A DNA stretch of 64,000 nt from Ructibacterium gallinarum (GCF_014982785.1 NZ_JADCKB010000016.1:1-64000), one strand, 5' to 3'; positions 53,659-63,228 are shown, numbered from the stretch's first letter. Numbers and translations are program-made. The notes: a model not told the origin generated them from the sequence alone.

Positions 53659-54393
53659 CTAGTCGCAGAGCTTGTAAATTTGTTCACGGTAATACTGTAC
53701 ATTTTCCCATTTTGCATCCGGCGCAATTCGATGATCCGGGCAGGGAATGTAACCACCAGTGCAATTAAAGGCTTTCATCGTTCAATTTTCTGGTCAATGA
53801 CGGCATAATCCCGAGCGAATGCCTTCGTTCATACCAACCACGCCCCGCAGTTCTTGTCCGTATTTTTCTCTCCAGGGTGCGATGCTGGCATTCCAGTGCC
53901 GGCTACGATGGGGAACATGGTATTAACACCGTTTTCAATCCAAGTTGGGATCAATGTATTGATCAGGCCATCACAGTCCAAAGAAACAATATCAACTCCA
54001 TATTCTTTTTCCCGGGATGTTCGGTCTACCAAGGTGTGGCCAATTGCGGAAGGGATAGAGACTATGCTGGTTTTTCTAATTCCATCACGCCATATTGAAT
54101 GCGTACAATAGGAGACCCGCCCTCTCGTGTTTCCAGTATTTTTCGTTTTTAATTTAGGGAAAAGTGCATTTTCGGATGCAATACTGCTATTCCAGTTCAT
54201 GTCAAAACACAATTTTTTGCGATTGCTGTTTCATTTGGGAAATCGTCAGTTATGTACTTTCCCGGCTCGGGCAATACATATCCTTCCTGAACCCATCTGT
54301 CAATGGTTTCCGCCCAGAAAATAAAATGTACAATTGGCATTTATCATAGGGCTGATAATACAAAATAGCAGAAATACGTTCTCTGTTGGTCAT
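53659..54393 (-). pseudogene. Decayed uroporphyrinogen decarboxylase (URO-D) family gene
   Basis: Read on the minus strand in several frames, pieces of a URO-D/methyltransferase-type protein can be recovered: an N-terminal MTNRERISAIL, then (after frameshifts) FWAETIDRWVQEGYV, a central frame with VDIVSLDCDGLINTLIPTWI and ENGVNTMFPI, and the typical C-terminal GGYIPCPDHRIAPDAKWENV. Frameshifts and in-frame stops break it, and at about 245 codons it is shorter than a complete relative, so an internal deletion is likely. It is divergent from the broken AraC gene, which probably once regulated it. Confidence 0.82.
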
Positions 54394-54443
54394 AATAAAC
54401 CTCTTTGAAAGAAATAAAAATATATAAAAATGGAGATGGCGTT

Positions 54444-55285
54444 ATGGATGCGGCTCCAGTCGGAGGAAGGGAGCGGGTGCCATCAGAGTTTGAAACAAGC
54501 TTGCCGTTTTGCCTGCTTTGGTATTCCTATTTTAAGGCGGGAAGGAAATATTATACGGAACGATTATGGATAATTTTCTTATTTTGTATACTGTGGCCTG
54601 CGAAGGAGAACTGGATTATGAAGGCAAGCGCTTTTTATTGCGGTCTGGTACTGCTGCGATGATTCACTGTAGCCAGTATCAGATTTATCGAACCGGGACA
54701 GGTGGAAGATGGAAATTTTATTGGGTGCATCTTAATGGAAGCGGTGTTTTGCTTTATTACCGGACCATGTTTGAATCAAGATTTTTTGTTTTATTTGGAG
54801 GTGATGGATTGAAAGAGATTTTTGACCGTTTGTTTGCGATGCGTCCGGAATACAGTGTGGCGCATGAACTGAAACTTATCCTTTTTATTCATGAGTTTCT
54901 GGATGTTGTTGCCAAAGCGGCTATAGAAGAGAGGCAGGAAGTTGCTAATGCGGCGGTGCGGTAGGCGGCGCAGTACTTTGCTGACCATTACAAGGAAGAT
55001 GTTTCCGTAGCCAAGCTGGCTGCATCTATGAATTTTAGCCAGTATCATTTTATTCGTATTTCTAAACAAGGAACCGGGGAGATGCCCCATGAATTTTTGA
55101 CTCGGCGTCGTATTAATGCATCAAAGAAACTGCTTTTGCAAACTTTATCTTTGGAAGTAATTGCAGGTATGATTGGATATCATAACGTAAATATCTATAT
55201 TCGTGCTTTCAAAAAGTTGACAGGCACTACGTCGCATCATTTCCGCCGGGGAATTAAATCAAAGATGATATATTCGCATTTTTAA
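54444..55285 (+). pseudogene. Broken AraC family transcriptional regulator
   Basis: A cupin-like N-terminal sensor domain and a C-terminal AraC domain (HFIRISKQGTGEMPHEFLTRRRI, IAGMIGYHNVNIYIRAFKKLTG) are recognisable. The frame shifts near 54566 (YYTER in one frame, continuing as DNFLILYTVACEG in another), and a TAG at 54962-54964 interrupts the region between the sensor and DNA-binding domains. The helix-turn-helix half (55028-55285) is intact but has no own start signal that I can support. Confidence 0.85.
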
Positions 55286-55298
55286 TTTTCATTGGTGG

Positions 55299-55415
55299 AT
55301 GGCAATCGTACATAAGGTAAATAATAAAGGGCATGTGTGGCAATCAAAGAAATGGTTTTCTGGCAAGAAAAAAATCTATTATTGCCATAATTGTGGATAT
55401 AATTTTAGAGCATAG
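55299..55415 (+). CDS. Possible 38-residue zinc-ribbon-like protein or gene remnant
   Basis: A short frame after the AraC stop encodes a basic peptide ending in YYCHNCGYNFRA, with a CxxC pair. The TGG TGG before the ATG gives at best a poor SD, so this may be a remnant of a longer gene. No relative is recognised. The rest of 55286-55454 shows nothing else. Confidence 0.3.
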   Translation: MAIVHKVNNKGHVWQSKKWFSGKKKIYYCHNCGYNFRA

Positions 55416-55454
55416 AATGTGTAATATCTTTTAAATTCATCAAATGTAAAGAGT

Positions 55455-55503
55455 ATATTAATATTCGCCCCAAATATTTAGCTTTTGGGGCGAATATTAA
55501 TAT
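55455..55503 (-). terminator. Convergent 20-bp hairpin
   Basis: A perfect 20-bp stem (ATATTAATATTCGCCCCAAA and its complement) with a 9-nt loop, 24 nt after the stop of the minus-strand epimerase gene. T-tails are weak, but the AT-rich outer stem could serve both directions. Confidence 0.75.
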
Positions 55504-55526
55504 GAGATAAATGACGTAAAAAAGTT

Positions 55527-56387
55527 TTATTTTGTTTCATACCGCTGTACCGCTTCCGTCCAATGCCGGCGGAGCTTAGAGGAAATATTGGGAAAGTCAG
55601 TTTCAGAGGTTTCTTCGGTGATGGCATCGATGCAGGGACTGTGGCGTAGCACAGTGTCAAAAAGATATGCGTGATCCAGATACCCGTTAGGAGCGCAGGA
55701 AAGCAGGGAAAAACGTTTCTCGCCTTCCATGCGGTAGTCTTTTAGGTGAAGTACACGGATACGTTCTCCGCAAAGTGCATACATATCGTCAATTAATTTA
55801 TGCTGGATTGCAAGGTCGGTGCTGGGCAGCATATTGACTGGGTCAAAAATAACAGAAATACTGGGAGAATCGATATCCTGTAAAAAACGGTGCATCATTG
55901 AAGCATTAGACAGGGTATGTACAGTCACTGATTCCACACCCAAAACCGTTCCAGTAGCTTCAGCATATGTGGTCAGTTCCTTCATAGAGGAAAGAAAACG
56001 TTGGTAATTTTCTTCTGTATGTGTGTGGCCTTGGTCAATATAACAGCCGGTTTCTGTTCCTACCATATCCGCTCCCAAATATTTTGAAAATTCCAGATTG
56101 GCCTTGAACCATTCCAATTGACCACGACGGTTTTGTTCATCCGCGTCTACTGGGTTGATATAACAACCCAGGACAGAAACATGAATCCCGCGGCTGTCAA
56201 ATAGTTTATTTAAGTATCTTCCGAAAGCTGGTGTAAGGCTGGAAGGCCCAGTAATCCATGGAAAAGATTTTTTTAGTGCAAGTTGGACATGGGAAGCGCC
56301 AGCTTGGGCTAGAGTATCGGCCAACTGTTCCGGGGAGGTGCAGGCAATATCATGACCGCGCATTCCCAAATTCAATTGTTGAAACAT
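55527..56387 (-). CDS. Sugar phosphate isomerase/epimerase family protein (xylose isomerase-like TIM barrel)
   Basis: A 286-residue AP endonuclease family 2/xylose isomerase-like TIM barrel. Metal-binding acidic and histidine residues are plausible in GVESVT (Glu), VIFDPVNM (Asp), RVLHLKDYR (His) and the C-terminal ITEETS (Glu). Proteins like this epimerise or isomerise sugars or dehydrate inositol derivatives; the substrate is not predictable. It has its own promoter and a good RBS (AAGGGGG). It lies next to the broken AraC/URO-D pair and could be the surviving part of that locus. Confidence 0.85.
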   Translation of the reverse strand: MFQQLNLGMRGHDIACTSPEQLADTLAQAGASHVQLALKKSFPWITGPSSLTPAFGRYLNKLFDSRGIHVSVLGCYINPVDADEQNRRGQLEWFKANLEFSKYLGADMVGTETGCYIDQGHTHTEENYQRFLSSMKELTTYAEATGTVLGVESVTVHTLSNASMMHRFLQDIDSPSISVIFDPVNMLPSTDLAIQHKLIDDMYALCGERIRVLHLKDYRMEGEKRFSLLSCAPNGYLDHAYLFDTVLRHSPCIDAITEETSETDFPNISSKLRRHWTEAVQRYETK

Positions 56388-56424
56388 AAAGATTCCCCCT
56401 TGAAAACAAGTTTTGTTACTATAT

Positions 56425-56452
56425 ATTATACCTGGGTGATGAAAAAAGTCAA
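56425..56452 (-). promoter_or_regulatory. Sigma-A promoter of the TIM-barrel epimerase gene
   Basis: On the minus strand TTGACT (plus 56447-56452), 16-bp spacer, TATAAT (plus 56425-56430). Confidence 0.85.
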
Positions 56453-56480
56453 TCTTCTTTCTTTATGTAGATAACGAAAA

Positions 56481-56502
56481 GGACACAGTAAAAACTGTGT
56501 CC
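56481..56502 (-). terminator. Terminator of the 43-residue protein gene
   Basis: GGACACAG pairs with CTGTGTCC (8 bp, 6-nt loop). On the minus strand TTTT follows. It lies 11 nt after the stop of the small gene. Confidence 0.65.
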
Positions 56503-56512
56503 AAAAAATTTT

Positions 56513-56644
56513 TTAAAGCCAGGCGGCATGATGTGGAAGCTTATGCATCATTTTTTTTGCTTTTTTGATGGTGCGCTTATCCATCATCATCATACCAATC
56601 CCTAGCATGGTACCTGCAAGCAGTCCTGTTGAAAATTTTCCCAT
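56513..56644 (-). CDS. 43-residue small protein (YtxH-like)
   Basis: A short gene with a strong AAAGGAGG 8-9 nt before ATG 56644. The peptide starts MGKFSTGLLAGTMLGIGMMMMDKRT: a glycine-rich hydrophobic N-terminal helix, then a basic helix KKAKKMMHK and a His-rich end. This resembles the small YtxH-type membrane proteins common in Firmicutes. The SD, codon structure and following terminator all support a real gene. Function is unknown. Confidence 0.75.
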   Translation of the reverse strand: MGKFSTGLLAGTMLGIGMMMMDKRTIKKAKKMMHKLPHHAAWL

Positions 56645-56750
56645 AGTGTTTTGCCTCCTTTTTTAATATCAAAACTATTATTTGTAAAACCGTGATAAAA
56701 ATTCAGCGTTTTTACTAACAATTATTTACATCAAACTGGAGAAAAACGCC

Positions 56751-56779
56751 TTGACGCGGGACTTTTTTTGGTGTATGAT
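56751..56779 (+). promoter_or_regulatory. Sigma-A promoter of the DUF1015 gene
   Basis: TTGACG (56751-56756), 17-bp spacer, TATGAT (56774-56779). Confidence 0.82.
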
Positions 56780-56879
56780 AATTCATGATACGCTAATTGT
56801 GGTGGTTAGTATCAAACAATTTACATATTTTACCTTTTATAAATGTTGAAAATTGAAAAAGATTGAAAGGAAGGTTATT

Positions 56880-58202
56880 ATGGCAAAGGTAATCCCGTTT
56901 CGAGGACTCCGCTATAACCCTGATAAGTTTAAGGATTTAGACGCAGTAACAGCGCCTCCTTACGACATTATCTCTCCTGCGCAGCAGCAGGAATTGTACA
57001 ATAAAGATGAATATAATGTAATACGCTTGGATTATGGTATGGATTTTGTGAGTGATGATGACACCAACAATCGCTATACCCGAAGCGCTGCATATTTAAA
57101 TAAATGGATAGAAGATCAGACATTGGTGTTTGAGGATAAGCCTGCTTTTTATATTTATGAGCAGATTTTTTCCTTGGGTTCTGAAGATCCGTCCCATTCT
57201 TTAAAGGGAGTTATTGGTCTGGTACAATTGGAGGAGTTTTCAAAAAATATTATTTTACCGCATGAAGAAACAATTAGCAGTGCAAAGGAAGACAGATTGA
57301 AATTGATGCAGGCTACGGCGGCAAATTTGAGTCAAGTATATTCTTTGTATATGGATGAAGATAAGACGATTGCTGAGTTGATTGAGAGCCAAAGCGACGG
57401 CGAGCCGGATATTACTTTTGTATCCAGCGAAAATATTACTCAGAATATTTGGGTAATTAAGGATGAATCGGTGAATGCTGAGCTTTCGGCTTTATTTGAA
57501 AAAAAGCAGATTTTCATTGCAGATGGACACCATCGTTACGAAACTGCGCTAACATATAGGAAACAACGGCATCAGGAAGACGGAACAGAAGAAGGTGCTA
57601 TGTCGTATGATTATGTTATGATGATGCTGGTATCTATGAGCAATGGCGGATTATTTGTTTTTCCAACGCATCGGATGATTCGCGGATTAGAGAGCTTTGA
57701 TGAAGTCTTACTGATTGGCTTTTTGACAGAGGAATTTACGGTTTCAAAAATTTATTTTACAGAAGGGGATTTTGCTTCCATTATTATGGATCGGCTGGCA
57801 AATACGGTAGATGAGACTTTGTTTGGTTTGTATACCGGGCAGAATTATTATTATTTGCTGAAGCTGAAAAATACACATACGATTGACGCGGCAATTAAGG
57901 GAAAATCTGAGGCATATAAGCATCTGGATGTAACGGTTCTGCATAAGCTAATTTTGGAGAAGTATATGGGAATTGATGAAGCCAATATGCGGGCTCAGAA
58001 GAATCTAGTGTATACCCGGGATGCGCATGAGGCGGTAGATGCGGTGAAAAACGGTGAGTTTGACTGTGCGTTTTTGATTAATCCGCCGAAGGTGTCACAG
58101 ATCAAGGCGGTGGCACAGGCTAATGAAAAAATGCCGCAGAAATCCACGTATTTTTGGCCTAAATTGGTGACCGGAATTGTAATGAACAAATTCGAAGACT
58201 GA
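56880..58202 (+). CDS. DUF1015 family protein
   Basis: A 440-residue protein of the DUF1015 family. Recognisable blocks are the N-terminal IPFRGLRYNPDKFKDLDAVTAPPYDIIS and the central IADGHHRYETALTYR motif, which look like a nucleotide- or phosphate-binding fold. A relative has been described as an amino-acid kinase-like (serine kinase) enzyme, but I would not assign this here. The frame opens at a TTG at 56853; ATG 56880 follows GAAAGGAAGG. It precedes the hom-thrB-lysC genes on the same strand, with an 80-nt gap. Confidence 0.88.
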   Translation: MAKVIPFRGLRYNPDKFKDLDAVTAPPYDIISPAQQQELYNKDEYNVIRLDYGMDFVSDDDTNNRYTRSAAYLNKWIEDQTLVFEDKPAFYIYEQIFSLGSEDPSHSLKGVIGLVQLEEFSKNIILPHEETISSAKEDRLKLMQATAANLSQVYSLYMDEDKTIAELIESQSDGEPDITFVSSENITQNIWVIKDESVNAELSALFEKKQIFIADGHHRYETALTYRKQRHQEDGTEEGAMSYDYVMMMLVSMSNGGLFVFPTHRMIRGLESFDEVLLIGFLTEEFTVSKIYFTEGDFASIIMDRLANTVDETLFGLYTGQNYYYLLKLKNTHTIDAAIKGKSEAYKHLDVTVLHKLILEKYMGIDEANMRAQKNLVYTRDAHEAVDAVKNGEFDCAFLINPPKVSQIKAVAQANEKMPQKSTYFWPKLVTGIVMNKFED

Positions 58203-58282
58203 ACGGAAGAACATAACGGTTCAGATTAAATGAGCGGCATGTTTGTATATTGTCATGGCTGCTGAAAGGATGGGAAAAACAG

Positions 58283-59497
58283 ATGAAAATAGGAATCATG
58301 GGATTTGGCGTGGTTGGCAGTGGTGTAGGAGAGATTATTGCCAATTCCCCCGACGGTCTTTTAAGCCGAAGCGGCGAAAAAATTGAAATTGCAAGGATTT
58401 TGGATCTTCGCGATTTTCCGGATAGTCCCTTTCACTGCTTTACCAAGGATTTTCAGGATATTTTAAATGATGATCAGATTGAGATTGTGGCGGAGGTAAT
58501 GGGTGGTACAAAACCGGCTTATGAATTTACTCGGCAGCTTTTACTTGCCGGTAAGCATGTTGTGACCTCTAATAAGGAATTGGTGGCAAAGCATGGTACA
58601 GAGCTTTTGAAAATTGCAGAAGAGAAGAATGTGAACTATCTTTTTGAGGCTAGTGTAGGCGGAGGTATTCCTATTATTCGGCCGTTGTATTCCAGTCTTT
58701 CCGCAAATGAGCTGACGGATGTGCTTGGAATATTAAACGGTACTACGAACTATATTTTAACCCAGATGATCAAAGCCGGGGAAAGCTTTGAAGATGCACT
58801 ACACGGAGCACAGGAAAAAGGGTATGCCGAAAAAGATCCTACAGCAGATGTGGAAGGGTATGATACCTGCCGCAAGATAGCGATTTTAGCTTCTCTTGCT
58901 TTTGGAAAATACGTGAATAGTGAAGCCATTGAAACCGAGGGAATTACCAAAATTACCCTGGAAGACGTTGCTTATGCTGAGGCTATTGGTGGCGTAATCA
59001 AATTAATTGGAATGGCATCCAAAGCAAAAGATGGGGTTTATGCTAGAGTATGTCCGGCAATTTTGAAGAAAGAGCATCCTTTGGCGGGGATTGATGATGT
59101 TTTTAACGGTATTATGGTAAAAGGGGATGCCATCGGCGATGTTATGTTTTATGGCCGGGGTGCAGGTTCTTTGCCTACGGCTAGTGCGGTGGTTTCTGAT
59201 ATTATTGATATCGTCAAGCATAAAGATAAGCACATCCGGTTGGGGTGGACTGAAGGAACGCCCGGGTATCTCAAAGATGGTGCGGAACAGGAATTTCGAT
59301 TTTATATTCGCCTTACAGGAGATGCAGATGCTTTTCGTAGAAGCGGGTTCCAGATGATACCGTTTAGCGGCAAAAAGGTGCAAAAGGAATTTGCGGTTTT
59401 GACGCCTGTCATGAGCGGAAAGGAATTTCAAAAATTGTGTGCAGAACTGAAACAGGAACACGAAATTTTGGGCACATTAAGGCTGGTGGATGAATGA
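58283..59497 (+). CDS. hom: Homoserine dehydrogenase
   Basis: A 404-residue enzyme that reduces aspartate semialdehyde to homoserine. The Rossmann motif GFGVVGSGVGEI is at about 6-17; SNKELVAKHG, ASVGGGIPIIRPL, GILNGTTNYIL and the catalytic segment DPTADVEGYDTCRKIAILA are present. The last 80 residues resemble a degenerate ACT domain, which in relatives mediates threonine feedback. ATG 58283 follows AAAGGATGGG; an upstream ATG at 58250 has no SD. It overlaps thrB by four bases. Confidence 0.96.
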   Translation: MKIGIMGFGVVGSGVGEIIANSPDGLLSRSGEKIEIARILDLRDFPDSPFHCFTKDFQDILNDDQIEIVAEVMGGTKPAYEFTRQLLLAGKHVVTSNKELVAKHGTELLKIAEEKNVNYLFEASVGGGIPIIRPLYSSLSANELTDVLGILNGTTNYILTQMIKAGESFEDALHGAQEKGYAEKDPTADVEGYDTCRKIAILASLAFGKYVNSEAIETEGITKITLEDVAYAEAIGGVIKLIGMASKAKDGVYARVCPAILKKEHPLAGIDDVFNGIMVKGDAIGDVMFYGRGAGSLPTASAVVSDIIDIVKHKDKHIRLGWTEGTPGYLKDGAEQEFRFYIRLTGDADAFRRSGFQMIPFSGKKVQKEFAVLTPVMSGKEFQKLCAELKQEHEILGTLRLVDE

Positions 59498-60411
59498 TGG
59501 TCAAGGTGAAAGTCCCTGCAACCAGTGCGAATATAGGTCCGGGCTTTGATAGTATGGGAATGGCTTTGCGCTTATATAATTATGTTACAGCGGAAGAGGC
59601 CGGACAGGGGCTGCGGATAGATATTTTGGATGAATCCCGGAAGTTTTTGGCAAAGGATGAACGAAATCTGGTTTACACCTCGATGAAGGCTGTTTTTGAT
59701 AAGGTGGGATGGCATCCGAAGGGATTACATTTAACTTTGGAAAATAATATTATGGTAACCAGGGGGCTTGGAAGCAGCAGCGCTGGTATTGTATCAGGGC
59801 TGGTAGCCGCCAATGAAATGACGGGAAACTCGCTGTCGGTGGATACATTATTATATATGGCGGCACAGATTGAAGGACACGCGGATAATGTAACACCTGC
59901 TTTGCTAGGAGGCTTTACAATAAATGTACGGCAAAAGGATTGCATTCGATACGTGAAAACAGAAATTAAGGATGATTTAGTCTTTGCAGCCTTGGTGCCA
60001 GATTTTTTTCTTCAGACCAAAAAAGCCCGAAGTGTTTTACCGAGATCGGTTTCCATGCGGGATGCGGTATATAATACTGGACATAGTGCTTTGTTGGCAG
60101 CCAGTATTATGAGTGGCAAGTATGAAAATATTCGTGCTGCAGTAGGGGATAAATTGCATCAACGTTACCGCAGATGTCTGATCCCCCATATGGATGAGTT
60201 ATTTCAAATTTGTTACGCTAACGATGCTTTAGGTGTATATTTAAGTGGTGCCGGGCCTACGATTGTGGCAATTGTACACCGGGATAACTGTGGGTTTGAA
60301 CCTGCAGTACGGCAGGCTTTGCGGCAGAAATTGAAAAATTGGCGGTTGTATATGCTTAGAGCGGATAACCAGGGAGCTGTGGTATGTCCGCTGGAGAGAT
60401 CTGGAAAATAA
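59494..60411 (+). CDS. thrB: Homoserine kinase
   Basis: ThrB, 305 residues, a GHMP kinase that phosphorylates homoserine on the way to threonine. Motif 1 PATSANIGPGFDSMGMAL and the ATP loop GLGSSSAGIVSGLVAANEM are clear; motif 3 VYLSGAGPTIVAIV is intact near 250. Two ATG codons in a row (59494 and 59497) are possible starts; the first overlaps the hom stop. The gap to the aspartate kinase gene is 63 nt. Confidence 0.95.
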   Translation: MMVKVKVPATSANIGPGFDSMGMALRLYNYVTAEEAGQGLRIDILDESRKFLAKDERNLVYTSMKAVFDKVGWHPKGLHLTLENNIMVTRGLGSSSAGIVSGLVAANEMTGNSLSVDTLLYMAAQIEGHADNVTPALLGGFTINVRQKDCIRYVKTEIKDDLVFAALVPDFFLQTKKARSVLPRSVSMRDAVYNTGHSALLAASIMSGKYENIRAAVGDKLHQRYRRCLIPHMDELFQICYANDALGVYLSGAGPTIVAIVHRDNCGFEPAVRQALRQKLKNWRLYMLRADNQGAVVCPLERSGK

Positions 60412-60474
60412 TATAGAAGGCGGCGCGGTAAGAAAAAATTTCCGCGACGGGAAATAGAACAGGAGGGGTAAAAA

Positions 60475-61680
60475 TTGGCTCTTATCGTACAAAAATTTGG
60501 CGGCAGTTCTGTTGCTGACGCAGAGAGAGTAAACAATGTTGCAAACCGTATTGTTGAAACGGCACAGCTAGGAAATCGGGTGGTTGTAGTTGTTTCGGCG
60601 CAGGGTGATACGACAGATGAATTAATTGAAAAAGCGAATGAAATTAATCCCAATGCTTCAAAGCGGGAGATGGATATGCTTCTTTCCAGCGGCGAACAGA
60701 TTTCGATTGCATTGCTGGCTATGGCTATTGAAAAATTAAATTATCCGGTTATTTCTCTTACGGGGTGGCAAGCAGGTTTCCGAACCAATGCCACATCCGG
60801 CAATGCCAGAATTGATAAAATTGATGTGGAGAGAATACAGAGCGAGCTCGACAAGCGGAATATAGTGATTGTGGCAGGTTTTCAGGGTCTTAATCGGTAT
60901 GATGATATTACTACGCTGGGCCGGGGAGGAAGTGATACTTCAGCAGTGGCGCTGGCCGCTGCTCTGCAGGCAGATAAATGTGAAATTTATACGGATGTAG
61001 ACGGGGTATACACTGCGGATCCCAGAATCGTTCCAGATGCTATAAAACTCGATGAAATTACCTATGATGAAATGCTTGAACTGGCCAGCCTTGGAGCAAA
61101 TGTTCTGCATAATCGTTCGGTGGAAATGGCCAAGAAATATAATGTTAAACTTGAAGTAAAGTCCAGCTTTCGGAAGGTGCCGGGCACAATTGTGAAGGAG
61201 GTAACGAATGTGGAAAAAATGTTGATTAGAGGAGTAACTCGGGATAATGATGTGGCTAGAATTGCAATTATTGGTGTGGAAGATACACCTGGGATTGCGT
61301 TTAAGGTATTTTCGGCTCTGGCAAAAGAAGGCGTAAATGTGGATATGATCCTTCAGTCTATTGGCCATGGTGGAACCAAAGATATTGTGTTTACAGTGAC
61401 GAAAAATAATCTCACTAGAACTTTGGCGATTATTGAGGGGTTAAAAGACAGTATGCACTATCAAGAGGTTAATCACCGAGATGATTTGAGTAAAGTGTCA
61501 ATTGTCGGAGCGGGAATGGTGAATAATCCTGGTGTTGCGGCACGTATGTTTGAGGCATTGTTTGCGGCAGACATTAATATCCACATGATTTCTACATCTG
61601 AAATTAAGGTTTCTGTACTAATTAATGTTAATAATGCAGAACGTGCTGTTAAAGTAATTCATGATCAATTCAGAGTATAA
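60475..61680 (+). CDS. lysC: Aspartate kinase
   Basis: A 401-residue aspartokinase, first step of the aspartate family pathway. The N-terminal VQKFGGSSVAD, the segment FQGLNRYDDITTLGRGGSDTSAVALAAAL and TDVDGVYTADPRI are diagnostic. Two ACT domains follow from about 265 (IIGVEDTPGIAFKVFSALAKEG, SIVGAGMVNNPGVAARMFEAL), suggesting allosteric inhibition by lysine and/or threonine. The start is TTG at 60475 behind AGGAGGGG. No lysine riboswitch precedes it. It closes the hom-thrB-lysC unit. Confidence 0.96.
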   Translation: MALIVQKFGGSSVADAERVNNVANRIVETAQLGNRVVVVVSAQGDTTDELIEKANEINPNASKREMDMLLSSGEQISIALLAMAIEKLNYPVISLTGWQAGFRTNATSGNARIDKIDVERIQSELDKRNIVIVAGFQGLNRYDDITTLGRGGSDTSAVALAAALQADKCEIYTDVDGVYTADPRIVPDAIKLDEITYDEMLELASLGANVLHNRSVEMAKKYNVKLEVKSSFRKVPGTIVKEVTNVEKMLIRGVTRDNDVARIAIIGVEDTPGIAFKVFSALAKEGVNVDMILQSIGHGGTKDIVFTVTKNNLTRTLAIIEGLKDSMHYQEVNHRDDLSKVSIVGAGMVNNPGVAARMFEALFAADINIHMISTSEIKVSVLINVNNAERAVKVIHDQFRV

Positions 61681-61694
61681 AAAGGTCTAATAAA

Positions 61695-61733
61695 AAAGCC
61701 CGATTTTGGGTATTGCCAAAATCGGGTTTTTTT
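61695..61733 (+). terminator. Intrinsic terminator after lysC
   Basis: CCCGATTTTGG (61699-61709) pairs with CCAAAATCGGG (61716-61726), followed by seven T. Confidence 0.93.
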
Positions 61734-61771
61734 ATGTTTTAAATTCTAAAAATTTTGTCATAGGAGAAAAA

Positions 61772-63166
61772 ATGGAAAAAATGCAACATAAACATCAAAA
61801 TCCCCTTGGGTATGAACCCGTAGGGAAATTGCTTTTAAAATTTGCCCTTCCATCGGTGGTAGCAATGTTGGTGAATGCAATTTACAACATTGTAGACCAG
61901 ATTTTCATTGGCCAGGGTGTTGGATATTTGGGGAACGCAGCAACAACTATAGCATTTCCGGTGGTCACCGTGATTTTGGCAGCTTCTACCTTACTGGGGG
62001 CCGGTGGTAGTGCGTATGCGGCTATTAAACTTGGTGAGCACGATGAAGAACAGGCAGTGCATACTGTTGGAAATGTTTTCGTACTCAGTGTGCTGGCTGG
62101 AATTGTGTTGGCAATAGTTGGTCTGCTTTTCCTGGATCCACTGATTCGGTTGTTTGGAGCCCGGGAAAATACAATGGAGTATGCCAGGCAATATACGTCT
62201 ATTATTCTACTGGCGGCACCTTTTAATGTGTTGGGAGTCTCCATGTCAAATTTGGCACGTACTGACGGTAATCCCATGCTGTCTATGTACAGTATATTGA
62301 TTGGTGCCGTACTAAATGTGTTTCTGGACCCGTTGTTTATTTTTGTTTTTCACTGGGGTGTTGCGGGAGCTGCAATTGCAACCGGCCTTTCCCAGGTAAT
62401 TAGTGCAGTAGTGCTGGTTTATTATTTTATTCGTCGCAGCCATATGCGTTTGACCAGGCGGAGTATGAAGCTAAATGCGGGTATTTGCCGCAGAATGAGT
62501 ATTTTGGGAATCTCCAGTTGTGCACTTCAGTTGGCATCTACTTTGCTTAATATTATTTTAAATAATGTTCTGGTTTATTATGGAAATCAAAGCAATGTCG
62601 GCGGTGATATCGCACTGAGCGCGATGGGAATTGTAATGAAAATCAGTATGATTATTATTGCAATTTGTATTGGAATTGGTGTGGGAAGCCAGCCAATTTT
62701 GGGGTTTAACCGGGGCGCGGAACAACCGGAGCGTATTCGCAAGGCTTATATTTTGGCATTGATCATGTCTACTTCGGTTACCTGCTTTGGCTGGCTTTTG
62801 TGTGAGACAATCCCGGATACGATCCTTTTACTGTTTGGTAAAGAAAACGCAGTTTTTACTGACTTTGCAGTCAAAAGTATGAGAATCTTTCTTGGAGGGA
62901 TGTTTGCAGCGGGGATGCAGATTGTAACCACGAATTATTTTCAGGCAACTGGTCAGCCTCTGAAGGCTAATATTATGTCTATGCTGCGTCAGGTTCTGCT
63001 GTTAATTCCTTTACTATTGATATTGCCGCAATTTATAGGATTAGATGGGGTACTATATGCCGGCGTTTTGGCCGATTTACTTACTGGGTGTATTGTGGCG
63101 GTCTTTGTGGTTATTGAATTAAAGAAGCTAAATCGCTGGGTTCGCCAGGTGCGGCAGAAAGTATGA
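61772..63166 (+). CDS. MATE family efflux transporter
   Basis: A 464-residue, 12-helix transporter of the MATE (NorM/DinF-like) family in two six-helix halves. The typical N-terminal PVGKLLLKFALPSVVAMLVNAIYNIVDQIFIG, the loop PMLSMYSILIGAVLNVFLDPLFIF and the second-half IGVGSQPILGFNRGA motif are all present. Such proteins export cationic drugs or metabolites using sodium or protons. The frame opens at 61706, but TAGGAG before ATG 61772 marks the start. It is a single gene flanked by terminators; its promoter was not resolved. Confidence 0.94.
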   Translation: MEKMQHKHQNPLGYEPVGKLLLKFALPSVVAMLVNAIYNIVDQIFIGQGVGYLGNAATTIAFPVVTVILAASTLLGAGGSAYAAIKLGEHDEEQAVHTVGNVFVLSVLAGIVLAIVGLLFLDPLIRLFGARENTMEYARQYTSIILLAAPFNVLGVSMSNLARTDGNPMLSMYSILIGAVLNVFLDPLFIFVFHWGVAGAAIATGLSQVISAVVLVYYFIRRSHMRLTRRSMKLNAGICRRMSILGISSCALQLASTLLNIILNNVLVYYGNQSNVGGDIALSAMGIVMKISMIIIAICIGIGVGSQPILGFNRGAEQPERIRKAYILALIMSTSVTCFGWLLCETIPDTILLLFGKENAVFTDFAVKSMRIFLGGMFAAGMQIVTTNYFQATGQPLKANIMSMLRQVLLLIPLLLILPQFIGLDGVLYAGVLADLLTGCIVAVFVVIELKKLNRWVRQVRQKV

Positions 63167-63178
63167 AATAAAGAAGAT

Positions 63179-63220
63179 GCGGTGTCTGCCATAGAAACAT
63201 GCAGATACTGCGTTTTTTTT
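63179..63220 (+). terminator. Intrinsic terminator after the MATE gene
   Basis: GCGGTGTCTGC pairs with GCAGATACTGC (11 bp with two G-U pairs), followed by about eight T. Confidence 0.82.
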
Positions 63221-63228
63221 AATAAACA

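Noticed and set aside
53643-55285. Prophage or insertion sequence as the cause of gene decay
   Set aside because: No transposase, integrase, terminal inverted repeats or phage genes were seen; only point-type lesions and the repeat element nearby.
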